In this document: positions 1-7,911 of the stretch, in pieces | How the letters are laid out: each line of letters starts with the position of its first letter | Position numbering within the stretch: the stretch's first letter is position 1 | Source of the DNA: CAYOHG01 sp964465125 | GTDB taxonomy: Bacteria > Planctomycetota > Phycisphaerae > UBA1845 > Fen-1342 | Length of the DNA stretch: 52,667 bases | Assembly: GCA_964465125.1 (NCBI GenBank) | Contig: CAYXIO010000025.1 | Coordinates: forward strand, 1-52,667 | Reading direction: 5' to 3' | Notes under the pieces: model-generated | What the model saw: only the letters and a program-made list of their open reading frames with translations | What the model was told of the DNA's origin: nothing | The model's database searches: none | Made by a program: the position numbers and the translations under genes

Positions 1-392
1 TTGAGGCCGAGGTTCATGAGGACCTGGGCCGCGACGCCGTCGTTCTCGCGCAGCAGGCCGAGCAGCAGGTGCTCGGTGCCGACGTAGTTGTGGTTCAGGT
101 TGCGGGCTTCCTCGATGGCGTATTCGATCACGCGCTTGGCGCGCGGCGTCTGGGGGAGCTTGCCCATCGTGACCATCTCGGGGCCGCTCTTGACGAGCTT
201 CTCGACTTCGAGCCGCACCTTGCGCAGATCGACGCCGAGGTTCTTGAGCACGTTCGCGCCGACCCCGGAGCCTTCCTTGACCAGGCCCAGCAGGATGTGC
301 TCGGTGCCGATGTAGTCGTGGTTGAACCGCTGCGCTTCCTGGTTGGCCAGGGCCATGACCTTCCGCGCGCGGTCCGTGAAACGCTCAAACAT
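1..392 (-). CDS. clpC: ATP-dependent Clp protease ATPase ClpC, N-terminal part
   Basis: This is the 5' end of a ClpC-type AAA+ unfoldase; the rest lies beyond the left edge. ClpC unfolds substrates and feeds them to the ClpP peptidase in the cytoplasm. The protein starts MFERFTDRARKVMALANQEA and contains both Clp_N repeats, recognisable by the paired IGTEHILLGLV (about residue 28) and VGTEHLLLGLL (about residue 103) motifs, which bind adaptors and substrates. Only about 130 residues are visible, so neither AAA+ domain nor the ClpP-binding loop can be checked. The ATG at 392 has a GAGGGAG ribosome site upstream. The N-terminal sequence is typical of ClpC rather than ClpB or ClpA. Confidence 0.95.
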   Translation of the reverse strand, partial: MFERFTDRARKVMALANQEAQRFNHDYIGTEHILLGLVKEGSGVGANVLKNLGVDLRKVRLEVEKLVKSGPEMVTMGKLPQTPRAKRVIEYAIEEARNLNHNYVGTEHLLLGLLRENDGVAAQVLMNLGL

Positions 393-558
393 TAGGCAAC
401 TCCCTCGCGTCGGCCGACGGTGACCCGTCCGGCCCGTGTCTCGCACCGCCAGCGATTAGCGGACTCCGCAAGACCGCTGGAATTCTAGCGCGATGCGCAG
501 GCAGCAGCAAGCAACGACCCGAACCTGCGGGTGATATCGTCCACGCCGCGCGCGCAGT

Positions 559-1341
559 TCACAGTGATTCGCCGGGGCGCGGCCCGGCGGGCGCAGGCAT
601 TGCTGAGGAAGGAGGTTGCGCCGCCGCTGGGATGCCAGCGCGGTACACGCCATGTCGATCCAGGCGGCGCACGTTCTGCCGGGCGTCTTGCAGCAGCGCC
701 GGGTCGCCGCTCAATTCGGCCAGTTGCACGGCGCGGACAGCGAGGTGCAGATCATCGAGCTCAGAATCCCGCAGCGCGGCCAGGCATTCCGCCGCCGCTT
801 GCGGGCTGCCGGCTTGAATCACCTTCAGGACGGACGCGAGGCGTGCTCGGCGGGCGCGGGCCGCTTGGCGCCGTTCCGCCGCACGCTGCGCCGCCCCCAT
901 GCGAATCTGCGCGGCCAGGTAAGTCGCGATCACGAGCACGGCGCCGAAGCGCTGCCAGCCCGGCGAGATATTCAGGGGAAAGAGAAACCGGCCCGCGAGC
1001 GTGAAGTTCAGCGCGAACGTGAACAGGCCCGCCGTGAACAGTCCGAGAACCGCCTCGTCGCGCAGGATCAGCCCGCCGCCGGGAACGACGAGGTTGACGA
1101 GCGCGGCAGCCAGCCGCGGCGGGTCGGGACGTGAAAGCTTCACCTGCTGTGCCTCCGGACCGCAGCCTAGCACGGCATCCGCCGCATGCAAAGCGACCCT
1201 TCGCCCCTGGGGCAGCGCGGCGCGGATCGCGGCGGGAGTCGTGAATAGTCCGGCGGCCTGGACCGTCACACTAGGCGATTCACCCCGCAACCGCGCGGCA
1301 CACCCGTGCGTGACGGCGCGCCCGACCCGGCGCGCGGTCAC
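559..1341 (-). CDS. Putative membrane protein of unknown function
   Basis: I do not recognise this family. The frame is open back to 1443 and has no ATG near its start, so it must begin at a GTG. The GTGs at 1341 and 1269 are both possible; starting further upstream would overlap the divergent sigma factor gene. The middle carries two hydrophobic stretches (about LAAALVNLVVPGGGLIL and LGLFTAGLFTFALNFTLAG) and a third (FGAVLVIATYLAA). These are followed by an Arg/Ala-rich, probably helical cytoplasmic tail. It lies upstream of clpC on the same strand with a gap of about 165 bases, so co-transcription is possible. That this frame is coding rests on the organised hydrophobic pattern; the start is uncertain. 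Confidence 0.5.
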   Translation of the reverse strand: MTARRVGRAVTHGCAARLRGESPSVTVQAAGLFTTPAAIRAALPQGRRVALHAADAVLGCGPEAQQVKLSRPDPPRLAAALVNLVVPGGGLILRDEAVLGLFTAGLFTFALNFTLAGRFLFPLNISPGWQRFGAVLVIATYLAAQIRMGAAQRAAERRQAARARRARLASVLKVIQAGSPQAAAECLAALRDSELDDLHLAVRAVQLAELSGDPALLQDARQNVRRLDRHGVYRAGIPAAAQPPSSAMPAPAGPRPGESL

Positions 1342-1409
1342 CCGCCCGCCGAGCGCGCCGGGGGAACAGCGACGGGACGCCGCCGATGCTCGAACAAGGG
1401 CAGGGTACG

Positions 1410-2072
1410 ATGATCGGTCCGGCCGAGCAGCACGAGCTTGCACTCGTCCGCGCGAGCCGGACGGGCTCGCGGGAAGCGTTCGACCGCCTCGTCGAGCGCT
1501 ACCAGAGGCGCGCCGTCGGAGTTGCGGCGCGGCTGCTCGGAAACACGCATGATGCGAATGACGTCGCGCAATCCGCCTTCGAGCGCGCCTTCCGGCACAT
1601 CGGCAACCTCGACGATGAACGCCGCTTCGGGGCCTGGCTGCTGCGAATCGTCACCAACCTCGCGCTCAACCACCGCCGCGATCGCGCCGTCGAGCGTCGC
1701 CGGCAGAATCTCGGAGACCGTCGCGGCGCGGAGGCGCCGCTTGATGAAATCGCGTCCGGCTCCGCGTCTCCGGAGGCCGAGTTGGCCGCGTTGGAGCTTT
1801 CCGATCTGCTGCGCGCGGTGATTGAGTCTCTGCCAGACCGCCAGCGCACGGCGCTGCTCCTGTTCGCGGTCGAGAGTCTGCCGCAACAGACGGTCGCGGC
1901 CATCATGGGTTGCAGCGTCGGGGCGGTGAAGTGGCACGTGTTTCAGGCTCGCCGCCTGCTGCGAGACCGCCTGGATGCAATGCTGGGAACGAAGCCGGAC
2001 ACGGAGCCTTCCAGCGGACGACCTTCGTATCCGCAGGCAGCCGTCTCGGACGGGAAGCGGAAGGCCAGGTGA
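1410..2072 (+). CDS. ECF-type RNA polymerase sigma-70 factor
   Basis: A two-domain extracytoplasmic-function sigma factor of about 220 residues, which would direct RNA polymerase to a small regulon. Region 2 is recognisable from REAFDRLVERYQRR through ANDVAQSAFERAFRHI and the WLLRIVTNLALNHRR segment. Region 4 follows after a charged linker: VIESLPDRQRTALLLFAVE, then a helix-turn-helix around AAIMGCSVGAVKWHVFQARR. The ATG at 1410 is preferred because AGGG lies five bases upstream; an in-frame ATG at 1386 would add eight residues but has no ribosome site. About 50 residues after the region 4 helix look unstructured. No anti-sigma gene is adjacent. It converges on the dockerin gene with a gap of only 19 bases. 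Confidence 0.9.
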   Translation: MIGPAEQHELALVRASRTGSREAFDRLVERYQRRAVGVAARLLGNTHDANDVAQSAFERAFRHIGNLDDERRFGAWLLRIVTNLALNHRRDRAVERRRQNLGDRRGAEAPLDEIASGSASPEAELAALELSDLLRAVIESLPDRQRTALLLFAVESLPQQTVAAIMGCSVGAVKWHVFQARRLLRDRLDAMLGTKPDTEPSSGRPSYPQAAVSDGKRKAR

Positions 2073-2091
2073 GCCTGAAGCGTGGCGGCGT

Positions 2092-3672
2092 CTACTTGCA
2101 GCCCAGATCGACCAGGAGCAGGGAAAGGTCGAGCGCGTCGATGCAGCCATCCTTGTTCAGATCGGCATCCGGATGCTCGATGCTCGCCCCGCAGTCCCCG
2201 AAATCGACCAGCAAACTGGAGAGGTCGAGCAGGTCGGTCAGCCCATCGCGCGTGACATCGCCCACGCAGTGCGGCAGCCAGATCGCGATCGCGATCGTGT
2301 CGGGCTCGCCGGCCTCTCCGATCCGGCGTTCGTAAGCGGCGATCACTTCGGGGAGCCGGTTGCCGAGCAGGTCGCAGGCCGCGAGATTCCGGGGCCGAAG
2401 AATCTCGTTGTCGCCGGTCGTCTGGAATCCGGAGCTGTCGAACGGCGACACGCTCGAACGCTGCCAGATTCCGTCGCCGTCTGCGTTGGTCGTCAGCTCG
2501 ATGGCGTTGGTGTCGTCGGGCTCGATGAGCTTCTGGCGGCTCAACAGGTCCGGGTCGCCGTCGCCGTCCATGTCCACGGGCTCGATCGACATGCCGAAGC
2601 CGGGCGAAAAAGATGAGTAGCCGCTCTCTCCGGCGAGCCACTGAAAGGTCGGAGGATCGCTGCACGCCTGCCGCCAGTATTCGATCTGACAGCCTTCGCT
2701 GTCTGAGAGCATCAGATCCGCACGGCAGGAGCCGGAATCAGTGACCGTGGTCAAATCGGCCACCTCAAACGACGGATACACTTCCACGCCATCGAAGCGC
2801 TTCGGGCCCGGGTTGTAGTTGTGCCAGATCGAGAGGACCGGCGTGGCCTCGGGCGGCTGATAGATCAGACCCGAGAAGCAGAGGTCGTCGCGCCCGTCGG
2901 CGTCGAAATCCGCCACCGTCATCGCCCGCGTGAAGCTCAGATTCGTGATCGGGTCGTTGGTCTGCCAGTCGCCGCGGTGGATCGCGGAAATCGTGGAGGA
3001 CGTGTACCAGAAGTGCAGAACGCGTGCGTCGACATAAAGCGTCGGGTCCACGATGTAGACCAGCTCGTCGCGGCCGTTCCCGTCGAAGTCGCCAGCCAGG
3101 GCGCGCGGCGGCGTGATGAAATTCCCGGTCGTGTTGATGTTGAACGGGTATTTCACGAACTGGGCCAGGGTGCCGCCGCCAAGGTTCTCGAAGAACCACA
3201 TTTCGTCGCCGTAGAACGGAAGCGCCGCCAAATCCTGGTCGCCGTCGCCGTCGAAGTCGCCGACGGCGAGCTCGCCGGTTCCGTTGCGGAAGACCGACAA
3301 CTGCTCGAGAAACGGATCGGGATAGTAGAGATCGCGCTCCGCCGCGACATAGACCGCGCCCGTCGAATCGAGCGCGAGAATCGTCAGGCGCCGCTTGCTG
3401 GCGAAGCGGTCGGCGTCGGTAAGGTACCACGCTACCGCGATCTCCGGCGGGCCAATCCCATCGAGGTCGACGATCTCGATGTCGCTGACGGCGCCGGACA
3501 GAGTGGTCGGCAGATACTCGGCCAGGGTGAAAACGGCAGGTTCGGCTTCGTAGCCGATTACGCTGCGTTTCGGCGGCTGGCAGTCTGCGTGATCGACACC
3601 AGGAAATAACGCCCCGACACCTGTTACCCAAGTCAGGATGCTAGCGATGACGGCCACAGACAACGGAACCAC
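2092..3672 (-). CDS. Secreted FG-GAP/VCBS repeat protein with C-terminal dockerin-like module
   Basis: A 526-residue exported protein. The GTG start at 3672 has AGGG eight bases upstream, followed by a hydrophobic signal sequence (PLSVAVIASILTWVTGVGAL). Calcium-binding FG-GAP-type motifs recur as VGDFDGDGDQDL (about 138), AGDFDGNGRDEL (about 194), VADFDADGRDDL (about 253) and VDMDGDGDPDLL (about 362), which is consistent with a beta-propeller. The last 55 residues hold two dockerin-like EF-hand repeats (GDVTRDGLTDLLDLSSLLVD and DADLNKDGCIDALDLSLLLVDL). In this group of bacteria the module is thought to sort or attach secreted proteins rather than build cellulosomes. The ligand or enzyme activity, if any, is unknown. 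Confidence 0.88.
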   Translation of the reverse strand: MVPLSVAVIASILTWVTGVGALFPGVDHADCQPPKRSVIGYEAEPAVFTLAEYLPTTLSGAVSDIEIVDLDGIGPPEIAVAWYLTDADRFASKRRLTILALDSTGAVYVAAERDLYYPDPFLEQLSVFRNGTGELAVGDFDGDGDQDLAALPFYGDEMWFFENLGGGTLAQFVKYPFNINTTGNFITPPRALAGDFDGNGRDELVYIVDPTLYVDARVLHFWYTSSTISAIHRGDWQTNDPITNLSFTRAMTVADFDADGRDDLCFSGLIYQPPEATPVLSIWHNYNPGPKRFDGVEVYPSFEVADLTTVTDSGSCRADLMLSDSEGCQIEYWRQACSDPPTFQWLAGESGYSSFSPGFGMSIEPVDMDGDGDPDLLSRQKLIEPDDTNAIELTTNADGDGIWQRSSVSPFDSSGFQTTGDNEILRPRNLAACDLLGNRLPEVIAAYERRIGEAGEPDTIAIAIWLPHCVGDVTRDGLTDLLDLSSLLVDFGDCGASIEHPDADLNKDGCIDALDLSLLLVDLGCK

Positions 3673-3755
3673 GGTCGTTACCCTGCATGGTCATGCACGA
3701 GCCGGCGCCACGACGCAAGCGCCGCGGCGTCGACTCGAATTCCCTGTACGCCCAC

Positions 3756-4691
3756 TTATCCGTTCGCGTCGCAGTCCACGCCGAAGACGCTCAGAATCGT
3801 GGACAGATCCGAAAGATCGACGCAGCCGTTGCCGTCGAGGTCGTAGCCGCTCACGTTTCCGCAATCGCCGAAGTGCGCGAGCAGGTCGTCGAGGTCGTCC
3901 AGATCGACGATGCCGTCCCCGGTGAGATCGCCGGGGCAGGGGGCCGGCTCCGGCACGGAGAAGCGCGCCACGCCGAAAATCAGGTCGTTCGCCGTCACCC
4001 AGAACGACACGGCCGACCACAGGTCCGAGACGCCTTCGCCGACGGGCCGATAGCCGAACTGCGGGTCCAACTGGCTGGCGGTGACGGTTCCTCCGCTGCT
4101 CACAAACAACTGCGTCAGACCCTGGAAGAACAGCGACGGGTCGCCTTGCTGGTCGGTGTACCAGGCGGAGTACATTCCGGTTCCGGGCGCCCCGGGCGCA
4201 TGGACCCAGGCGTAGCTCGAGTCGCCGCTGCCAGTGTCCGTAAGGGTCATGGTGATCGAAGCCGCGGCCTCGGCGCGGGCCGCGGGAATGTCAACCATGT
4301 CGAGCGTCGGCGTCACGACGATGAAGGACGTGTCAGCCGACCCTGCCAACGCGCCGAAATCCAACTCGATCTCAAACGCCTCGGCGAAGCTCATGACGAC
4401 GTTGGCGCTGAGCAGCGTGCCGATGGACTGAGGCGACTGGCCGTCGGTGATCACAACCGGAGCGGGCAGCGTCCAGTAGTAGTCGGTGCCGTCCCAGTAT
4501 CCGTCTCCGAGCGTCAGTTCCACCTTCCCATGCGCGCTGCCATTCCACGCCTCGACCTCCAGCACGGCAAGCGCATCGCTGTCTAACGGTGGGACCGCGA
4601 ACGCGGCGGGGGCCAGAGCCGTAGCCGCGGCTGCGGCGACGAAGAGCGAATACCGTCGCACGCGACACGTTGTTCCGGCGTACGAAAGCAC
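3756..4691 (-). CDS. Secreted protein with C-terminal dockerin-like module, paralogue of the PEP-CTERM neighbour
   Basis: About 311 residues. The GTG at 4691 is preferred because AGGAG lies eight bases upstream; an earlier GTG at 4709 would place the ribosome site inside the gene. A signal peptide (RRYSLFVAAAAATALAPAAFA) leads into a beta-rich domain. This domain aligns by eye with the product of the next gene upstream: DGYWDGTDYYW against DGQWDGDNYTW, AEAAASITMTLTDTGSGDS against QAQASAAFSLTDTTGNG, and GYRPVGEG against GYTAIGAA, both reaching a VPEP sequence. Here VPEP runs straight into PCPGDLTGDGIVDLDDLDDL and a second repeat YDLDGNGCVDLSDLSTIL, a complete dockerin-like pair. Function is unknown; surface display is inferred. 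Confidence 0.85.
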   Translation of the reverse strand: MLSYAGTTCRVRRYSLFVAAAAATALAPAAFAVPPLDSDALAVLEVEAWNGSAHGKVELTLGDGYWDGTDYYWTLPAPVVITDGQSPQSIGTLLSANVVMSFAEAFEIELDFGALAGSADTSFIVVTPTLDMVDIPAARAEAAASITMTLTDTGSGDSSYAWVHAPGAPGTGMYSAWYTDQQGDPSLFFQGLTQLFVSSGGTVTASQLDPQFGYRPVGEGVSDLWSAVSFWVTANDLIFGVARFSVPEPAPCPGDLTGDGIVDLDDLDDLLAHFGDCGNVSGYDLDGNGCVDLSDLSTILSVFGVDCDANG

Positions 4692-4900
4692 GATGTGAGC
4701 TCCTTCCACTCCCCCCGATCCCTCAGAAGATTGTCATGGCGTTGCGATAAGAAGAAACTTGGTACTCCGTGCAAATCCCGTGAATTCGTGAACTCAAGTT
4801 CAGACGGGGCGAACCGGTCCGATTCTTCGCCCCGGTGCTCGCGGATGCTCAGAACAGGCGGCGCGCGGCCGGCTCGCGCCGCCCCGAAGCGCACCAGTCA

Positions 4901-4930
4901 GAGTCGGGAACGCGAGAGCATTCCCGACTC
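4901..4930 (-). terminator. Perfect 10-bp hairpin after the PEP-CTERM gene
   Basis: GAGTCGGGAA (4901-4910) pairs perfectly with TTCCCGACTC (4921-4930) around a 10-base loop. It sits about 34 bases past the stop of the minus-strand PEP-CTERM gene. There is no U-run on either side, so it may be a factor-assisted terminator or an mRNA-stabilising hairpin. The rest of the 270-base gap between the two paralogues shows no gene. Confidence 0.5.
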
Positions 4931-4963
4931 CGCGGAGAGCTAAGGTGCGTGGCGCAGTGCGGA

Positions 4964-5716
4964 CTAGCGACGGCGAAGCGCGAAGAACGCGCCCAGGCTC
5001 AGCAGCGCGAGCGAGGCCGGTTCCGGCACGATCACGAACGTGCTCGTCCCGCTGGCCAGGTCGAACGGGCTCAACTGGAAGTGGACCATTGAGCTCATGT
5101 CGCTCGCCGCACCGATCGCGGTGTAGCCGCTGTTCGGAACATTCGCCGACGAATTGGCCGTGCCGAAGGGATTGACGACGGTCATGCCCGAAATGACGCT
5201 GGCGAAGTGCGCGCCGCCGGGCACGTAGCCGTTGTAATCCGCGAGGTACGCGCCGCCGCCGGGGGCCAGACCGGTCAGCGTGGCGCCGTTTCCGGTCGTG
5301 TCCGTCAGCGAGAACGCGGCGCTGGCCTGGGCCTGCGCGTTGGCAATGGCCGGGAAGGTCAGCAGGGCGGACCCGATCATGACCGTCGTGTTGGCTCCGC
5401 CGGCCTGGACTGCGAAATTGAGCGTGACCTGTGGATCGGAGAAATACGAATAGCCCCAGGTTCCGCCGTCGGGGTTCAGAGTCGCCAGGACCTTGCCGGT
5501 CGTGTCCCCGAGGACCTCAACGGTCTCGTCGCTGGACCAGGTGTAGTTGTCACCATCCCACTGACCGTCGCTCGGTGGAACCCAGGTGCCGCTCTCGCCG
5601 GTATCCATGTCCACGATTGTGAACGCGATGCCGGCACCGACGACGTCAGCCGAGGCCGTGGCAACAAATCCGCCGAGCGCAATCAGCGCGCTCGTCAGGC
5701 ACAAGAATGCACGCAT
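4964..5716 (-). CDS. PEP-CTERM sorting-domain secreted protein
   Basis: A 250-residue exported protein with a clear signal peptide (MRAFLCLTSALIALGGFVATASA) and a textbook PEP-CTERM tail: VPEPAS, a hydrophobic helix (LALLSLGAFFAL) and a terminal RRR. In bacteria with exosortase this tail is recognised, cleaved and the protein is moved to the cell surface or extracellular matrix. The exosortase gene is not in this window. The ectodomain is Ser/Thr/Gly-rich and is paralogous to the dockerin-tailed protein encoded next downstream. The ATG at 5716 has GGAG upstream within a purine-rich leader. Function is unknown beyond probable matrix or surface location. Confidence 0.9.
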   Translation of the reverse strand: MRAFLCLTSALIALGGFVATASADVVGAGIAFTIVDMDTGESGTWVPPSDGQWDGDNYTWSSDETVEVLGDTTGKVLATLNPDGGTWGYSYFSDPQVTLNFAVQAGGANTTVMIGSALLTFPAIANAQAQASAAFSLTDTTGNGATLTGLAPGGGAYLADYNGYVPGGAHFASVISGMTVVNPFGTANSSANVPNSGYTAIGAASDMSSMVHFQLSPFDLASGTSTFVIVPEPASLALLSLGAFFALRRR

Positions 5717-5731
5717 CTTTCGCCTCTCCTT

Positions 5732-5760
5732 CTCCTGTAGGGTAGATGTGACTCCTGTAG
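5732..5760. repeat. Two direct 9-bp repeats upstream of the PEP-CTERM gene
   Basis: CTCCTGTAG occurs at 5732-5740 and again at 5752-5760, a spacing of 20 bases (two helical turns), just upstream of the start of the minus-strand PEP-CTERM gene. Read in the gene's direction it is CTACAGGAG, so one copy may simply contribute to the ribosome-binding region. A paired protein-binding site is the alternative. Confidence 0.35.
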
Positions 5761-5827
5761 AGCCTTGTTTACCGGGCCGTCCGACTCAAGTCAAGCGGAA
5801 TTCGCGGCAACCACCGCTGGCCGACTA

Positions 5828-6601
5828 TTATCGGCCGGCACGCGGCCCGTCCCAGTTCCAGCCGCGGACCGCACCCAGCCGGGAGTGGTCGGTCATGTCG
5901 TGTCGCAAGGGCGTAATCGAGACGTATCCGTCGCAAACCGCCGCCAGGTCGGTGTCCGGACAACGCGAATGATCCGGCAGCGCGCCGTCCAGAAAGTAGA
6001 CGTGCCTTCCATCCGGCTCCTCGCGCCGGACGTACTTGTCATCCATCGCAATCGTCGCCTGCGGGCAGACGCGAATGCCACGCGGCAGCCCGCGGTCGAG
6101 CGCCGGGATGTTGACGTTGAGGCACATGCCGCCGGGCGGCCGCGATGCGACGATCTGCTCGAATACGCCGCGCGCGATCTCTCCGGCGAGTCGGAAATTG
6201 AGCTCGTCGGAAAGCCGCAGGGAAAACGCGACGGAGGGCACGTCGAAGAACGCGCCTTCCAGCGCGCCGGCGACCGTCCCGCTGTAGAGCACGTTGTTGC
6301 CGGTATTCACGCCGGCGTTGATCCCGCTGAGCACGAAATCCGGGCGCCAGGGCAGCAGCTCGAGCATCGCCAGCTTGACGCAGTCGGCCGGGCTGCCGTC
6401 GACGCTCCAGCCCCAGAAGACGCTGTTCACATGGACGCGATGGGCGAAGATCGGCGTGCGGACTGTGATGGCGTGCCCCATCGCCGACTGGGTCGTCTCC
6501 GGCGCCACCACCTCGACCTCGCCCAAGTCCTGGACGGCGCGGTAGAGCGCTTCAATGCCAGGGGCCAGAATTCCGTCGTCATTGGTGATCAGGATTCGCA
6601 T
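5828..6601 (-). CDS. surE: 5'/3'-nucleotidase SurE
   Basis: A 257-residue SurE, a divalent-metal phosphatase that hydrolyses nucleoside 5'- and 3'-monophosphates and is often linked to stationary-phase survival. The N-terminal MRILITNDDG contains the metal-binding Asp pair. The family loop PDFVLSGINAGVNTGNNVLYSG, here about residues 88-109, supplies further active-site residues, and ALEGAFFDVPSVAFS follows. The start is placed at the ATG at 6601 because the family begins exactly at MRILxTNDDG; the frame stays open upstream to 6787 but that sequence is not SurE-like. Length matches the family (about 250 residues). The C-terminus keeps the D..A..DGYVSITPL segment. Confidence 0.95.
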   Translation of the reverse strand: MRILITNDDGILAPGIEALYRAVQDLGEVEVVAPETTQSAMGHAITVRTPIFAHRVHVNSVFWGWSVDGSPADCVKLAMLELLPWRPDFVLSGINAGVNTGNNVLYSGTVAGALEGAFFDVPSVAFSLRLSDELNFRLAGEIARGVFEQIVASRPPGGMCLNVNIPALDRGLPRGIRVCPQATIAMDDKYVRREEPDGRHVYFLDGALPDHSRCPDTDLAAVCDGYVSITPLRHDMTDHSRLGAVRGWNWDGPRAGR

Positions 6602-6659
6602 GCCGGGAAGTATAGGTCGGTTTGACGCGGCGGAAACGGCCCGGAGGGGCTTGGCAGAA

Positions 6660-7727
6660 TCACGAAGCCGCTTGCGCGAGCAGCGGAGCGCCGCTGGCAA
6701 ACTGCGGCTGGCCGGACGGGTCGAGCATCCAGACCTGGTTGCGGCCCGCTTCCTTGGCGCGGTACAGCATTCGATCCGCCACGGCAAGCAGGTCGCCGGG
6801 GCAGGTGTGCTCGGGCCTGCGGATGGCGACTCCCACGCTGGCCGTAACCGGAATCGGCTTGCCGTCGCTGAGGATCGTCAGCGCGGCGATCCCTTCGCGA
6901 AGCCGCTCGCCCAGGCTGGCGACCGCACCCAGGTCAGCACTCGGACAGACCACGCAGAATTCCTCGCCGCCGATCCGCCCAAAAATGTCATAGCGCCGCA
7001 CGAGCTCGTGACAGGTTCTGGCGATGGTGCGCAGCACCTCGTCGCCGGCGGCATGCCCGAAGCTGTCGTTGATGCGCTTGAAGCGATCGACGTCGAACAT
7101 GACGCAACCGAGCGCCTCTCCGGTGCGCTCGGACCGCGCCCAGGCCTCGGCGAAACGCAGCAGCAGATAGCGTCGGTTGGCTATGGACGTCAGCGCGTCC
7201 GTGTTGGCGGCCTGTTCAAGCTTCCGATTGAGATTGAGCATCTCGACGTTGGCGCGTTCGAGATCCAATTGGCGCTGGAAGAGCTGGGTCTGAAGGGTCT
7301 GAATCCGCTGGCCCGTGCCGAGCCGTGCCAGCAGCTCCTTGCAGTGGTAGGGCTTGGTGAGATAGTCGTCGGCGCCGGCTTCGAGGCCCTGCACGACCTC
7401 TTCTCGATCGCTGTGAGCCGTGAGCAGGATGAGGAAAGCGAACTGAATCGCCGCCTCGTTACACAGTGCCCGCACGCGACGGCAAAGCTCGAGGCCGTCC
7501 ATCTCCGGCATCGACCAATCGACAATCGCCAGCGCATTGCCGGCGTCGCAGATGGCGGACAGCGCCTGTTTTCCGTTCTCGCAGAGCCGCACCGCGTACC
7601 CGGCTCGCTCAAGCTGGAACTTGAGCAGGGCGGCCGAGGCGCGGTCGTCGTCGGCGACGATGACGAGAGGCCGTTCCGAGCTGACCACGATTGGTTCCGA
7701 AACCGCGAGACGTTCGCGCACCGTCAC
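6660..7727 (-). CDS. Response regulator with GGDEF diguanylate cyclase domain (PleD/WspR-like)
   Basis: A 355-residue cytoplasmic signalling enzyme that should make cyclic di-GMP from two GTP when phosphorylated. The receiver domain (about 19-140) has the acidic DDD cluster, the phospho-acceptor Asp in AIVDWSMPEMDG and the conserved Lys in DDYLTKPY. A coiled linker (QRQLDLERANVEMLNLNRKL) leads to a GGDEF domain (about 175-345) with FDVDRFKRINDSFGH and an intact GGEEF active site. An RRYD inhibitory site lies five residues before GGEEF, so product feedback inhibition is expected. The start is a GTG at 7727. No partner histidine kinase is nearby, so the phosphodonor is unknown. Confidence 0.93.
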   Translation of the reverse strand: MTVRERLAVSEPIVVSSERPLVIVADDDRASAALLKFQLERAGYAVRLCENGKQALSAICDAGNALAIVDWSMPEMDGLELCRRVRALCNEAAIQFAFLILLTAHSDREEVVQGLEAGADDYLTKPYHCKELLARLGTGQRIQTLQTQLFQRQLDLERANVEMLNLNRKLEQAANTDALTSIANRRYLLLRFAEAWARSERTGEALGCVMFDVDRFKRINDSFGHAAGDEVLRTIARTCHELVRRYDIFGRIGGEEFCVVCPSADLGAVASLGERLREGIAALTILSDGKPIPVTASVGVAIRRPEHTCPGDLLAVADRMLYRAKEAGRNQVWMLDPSGQPQFASGAPLLAQAAS

Positions 7728-7911
7728 GCCGGGCGCGCATCTTCACATCGGCCGGCCGGGGTTCTCTCACCACTTTGGCTAGAGGGAAATGCCTGAATTC
7801 CCAGGCGGCGGGAATTGCGCGGAGCCGGCCTCTCGACGGCCGGTCATCCCCACTTTACGGTGAGCTTGCCCAGCCGGATCGGAAGCCGGCCGTTCTTTTC
7901 GGACATACACC

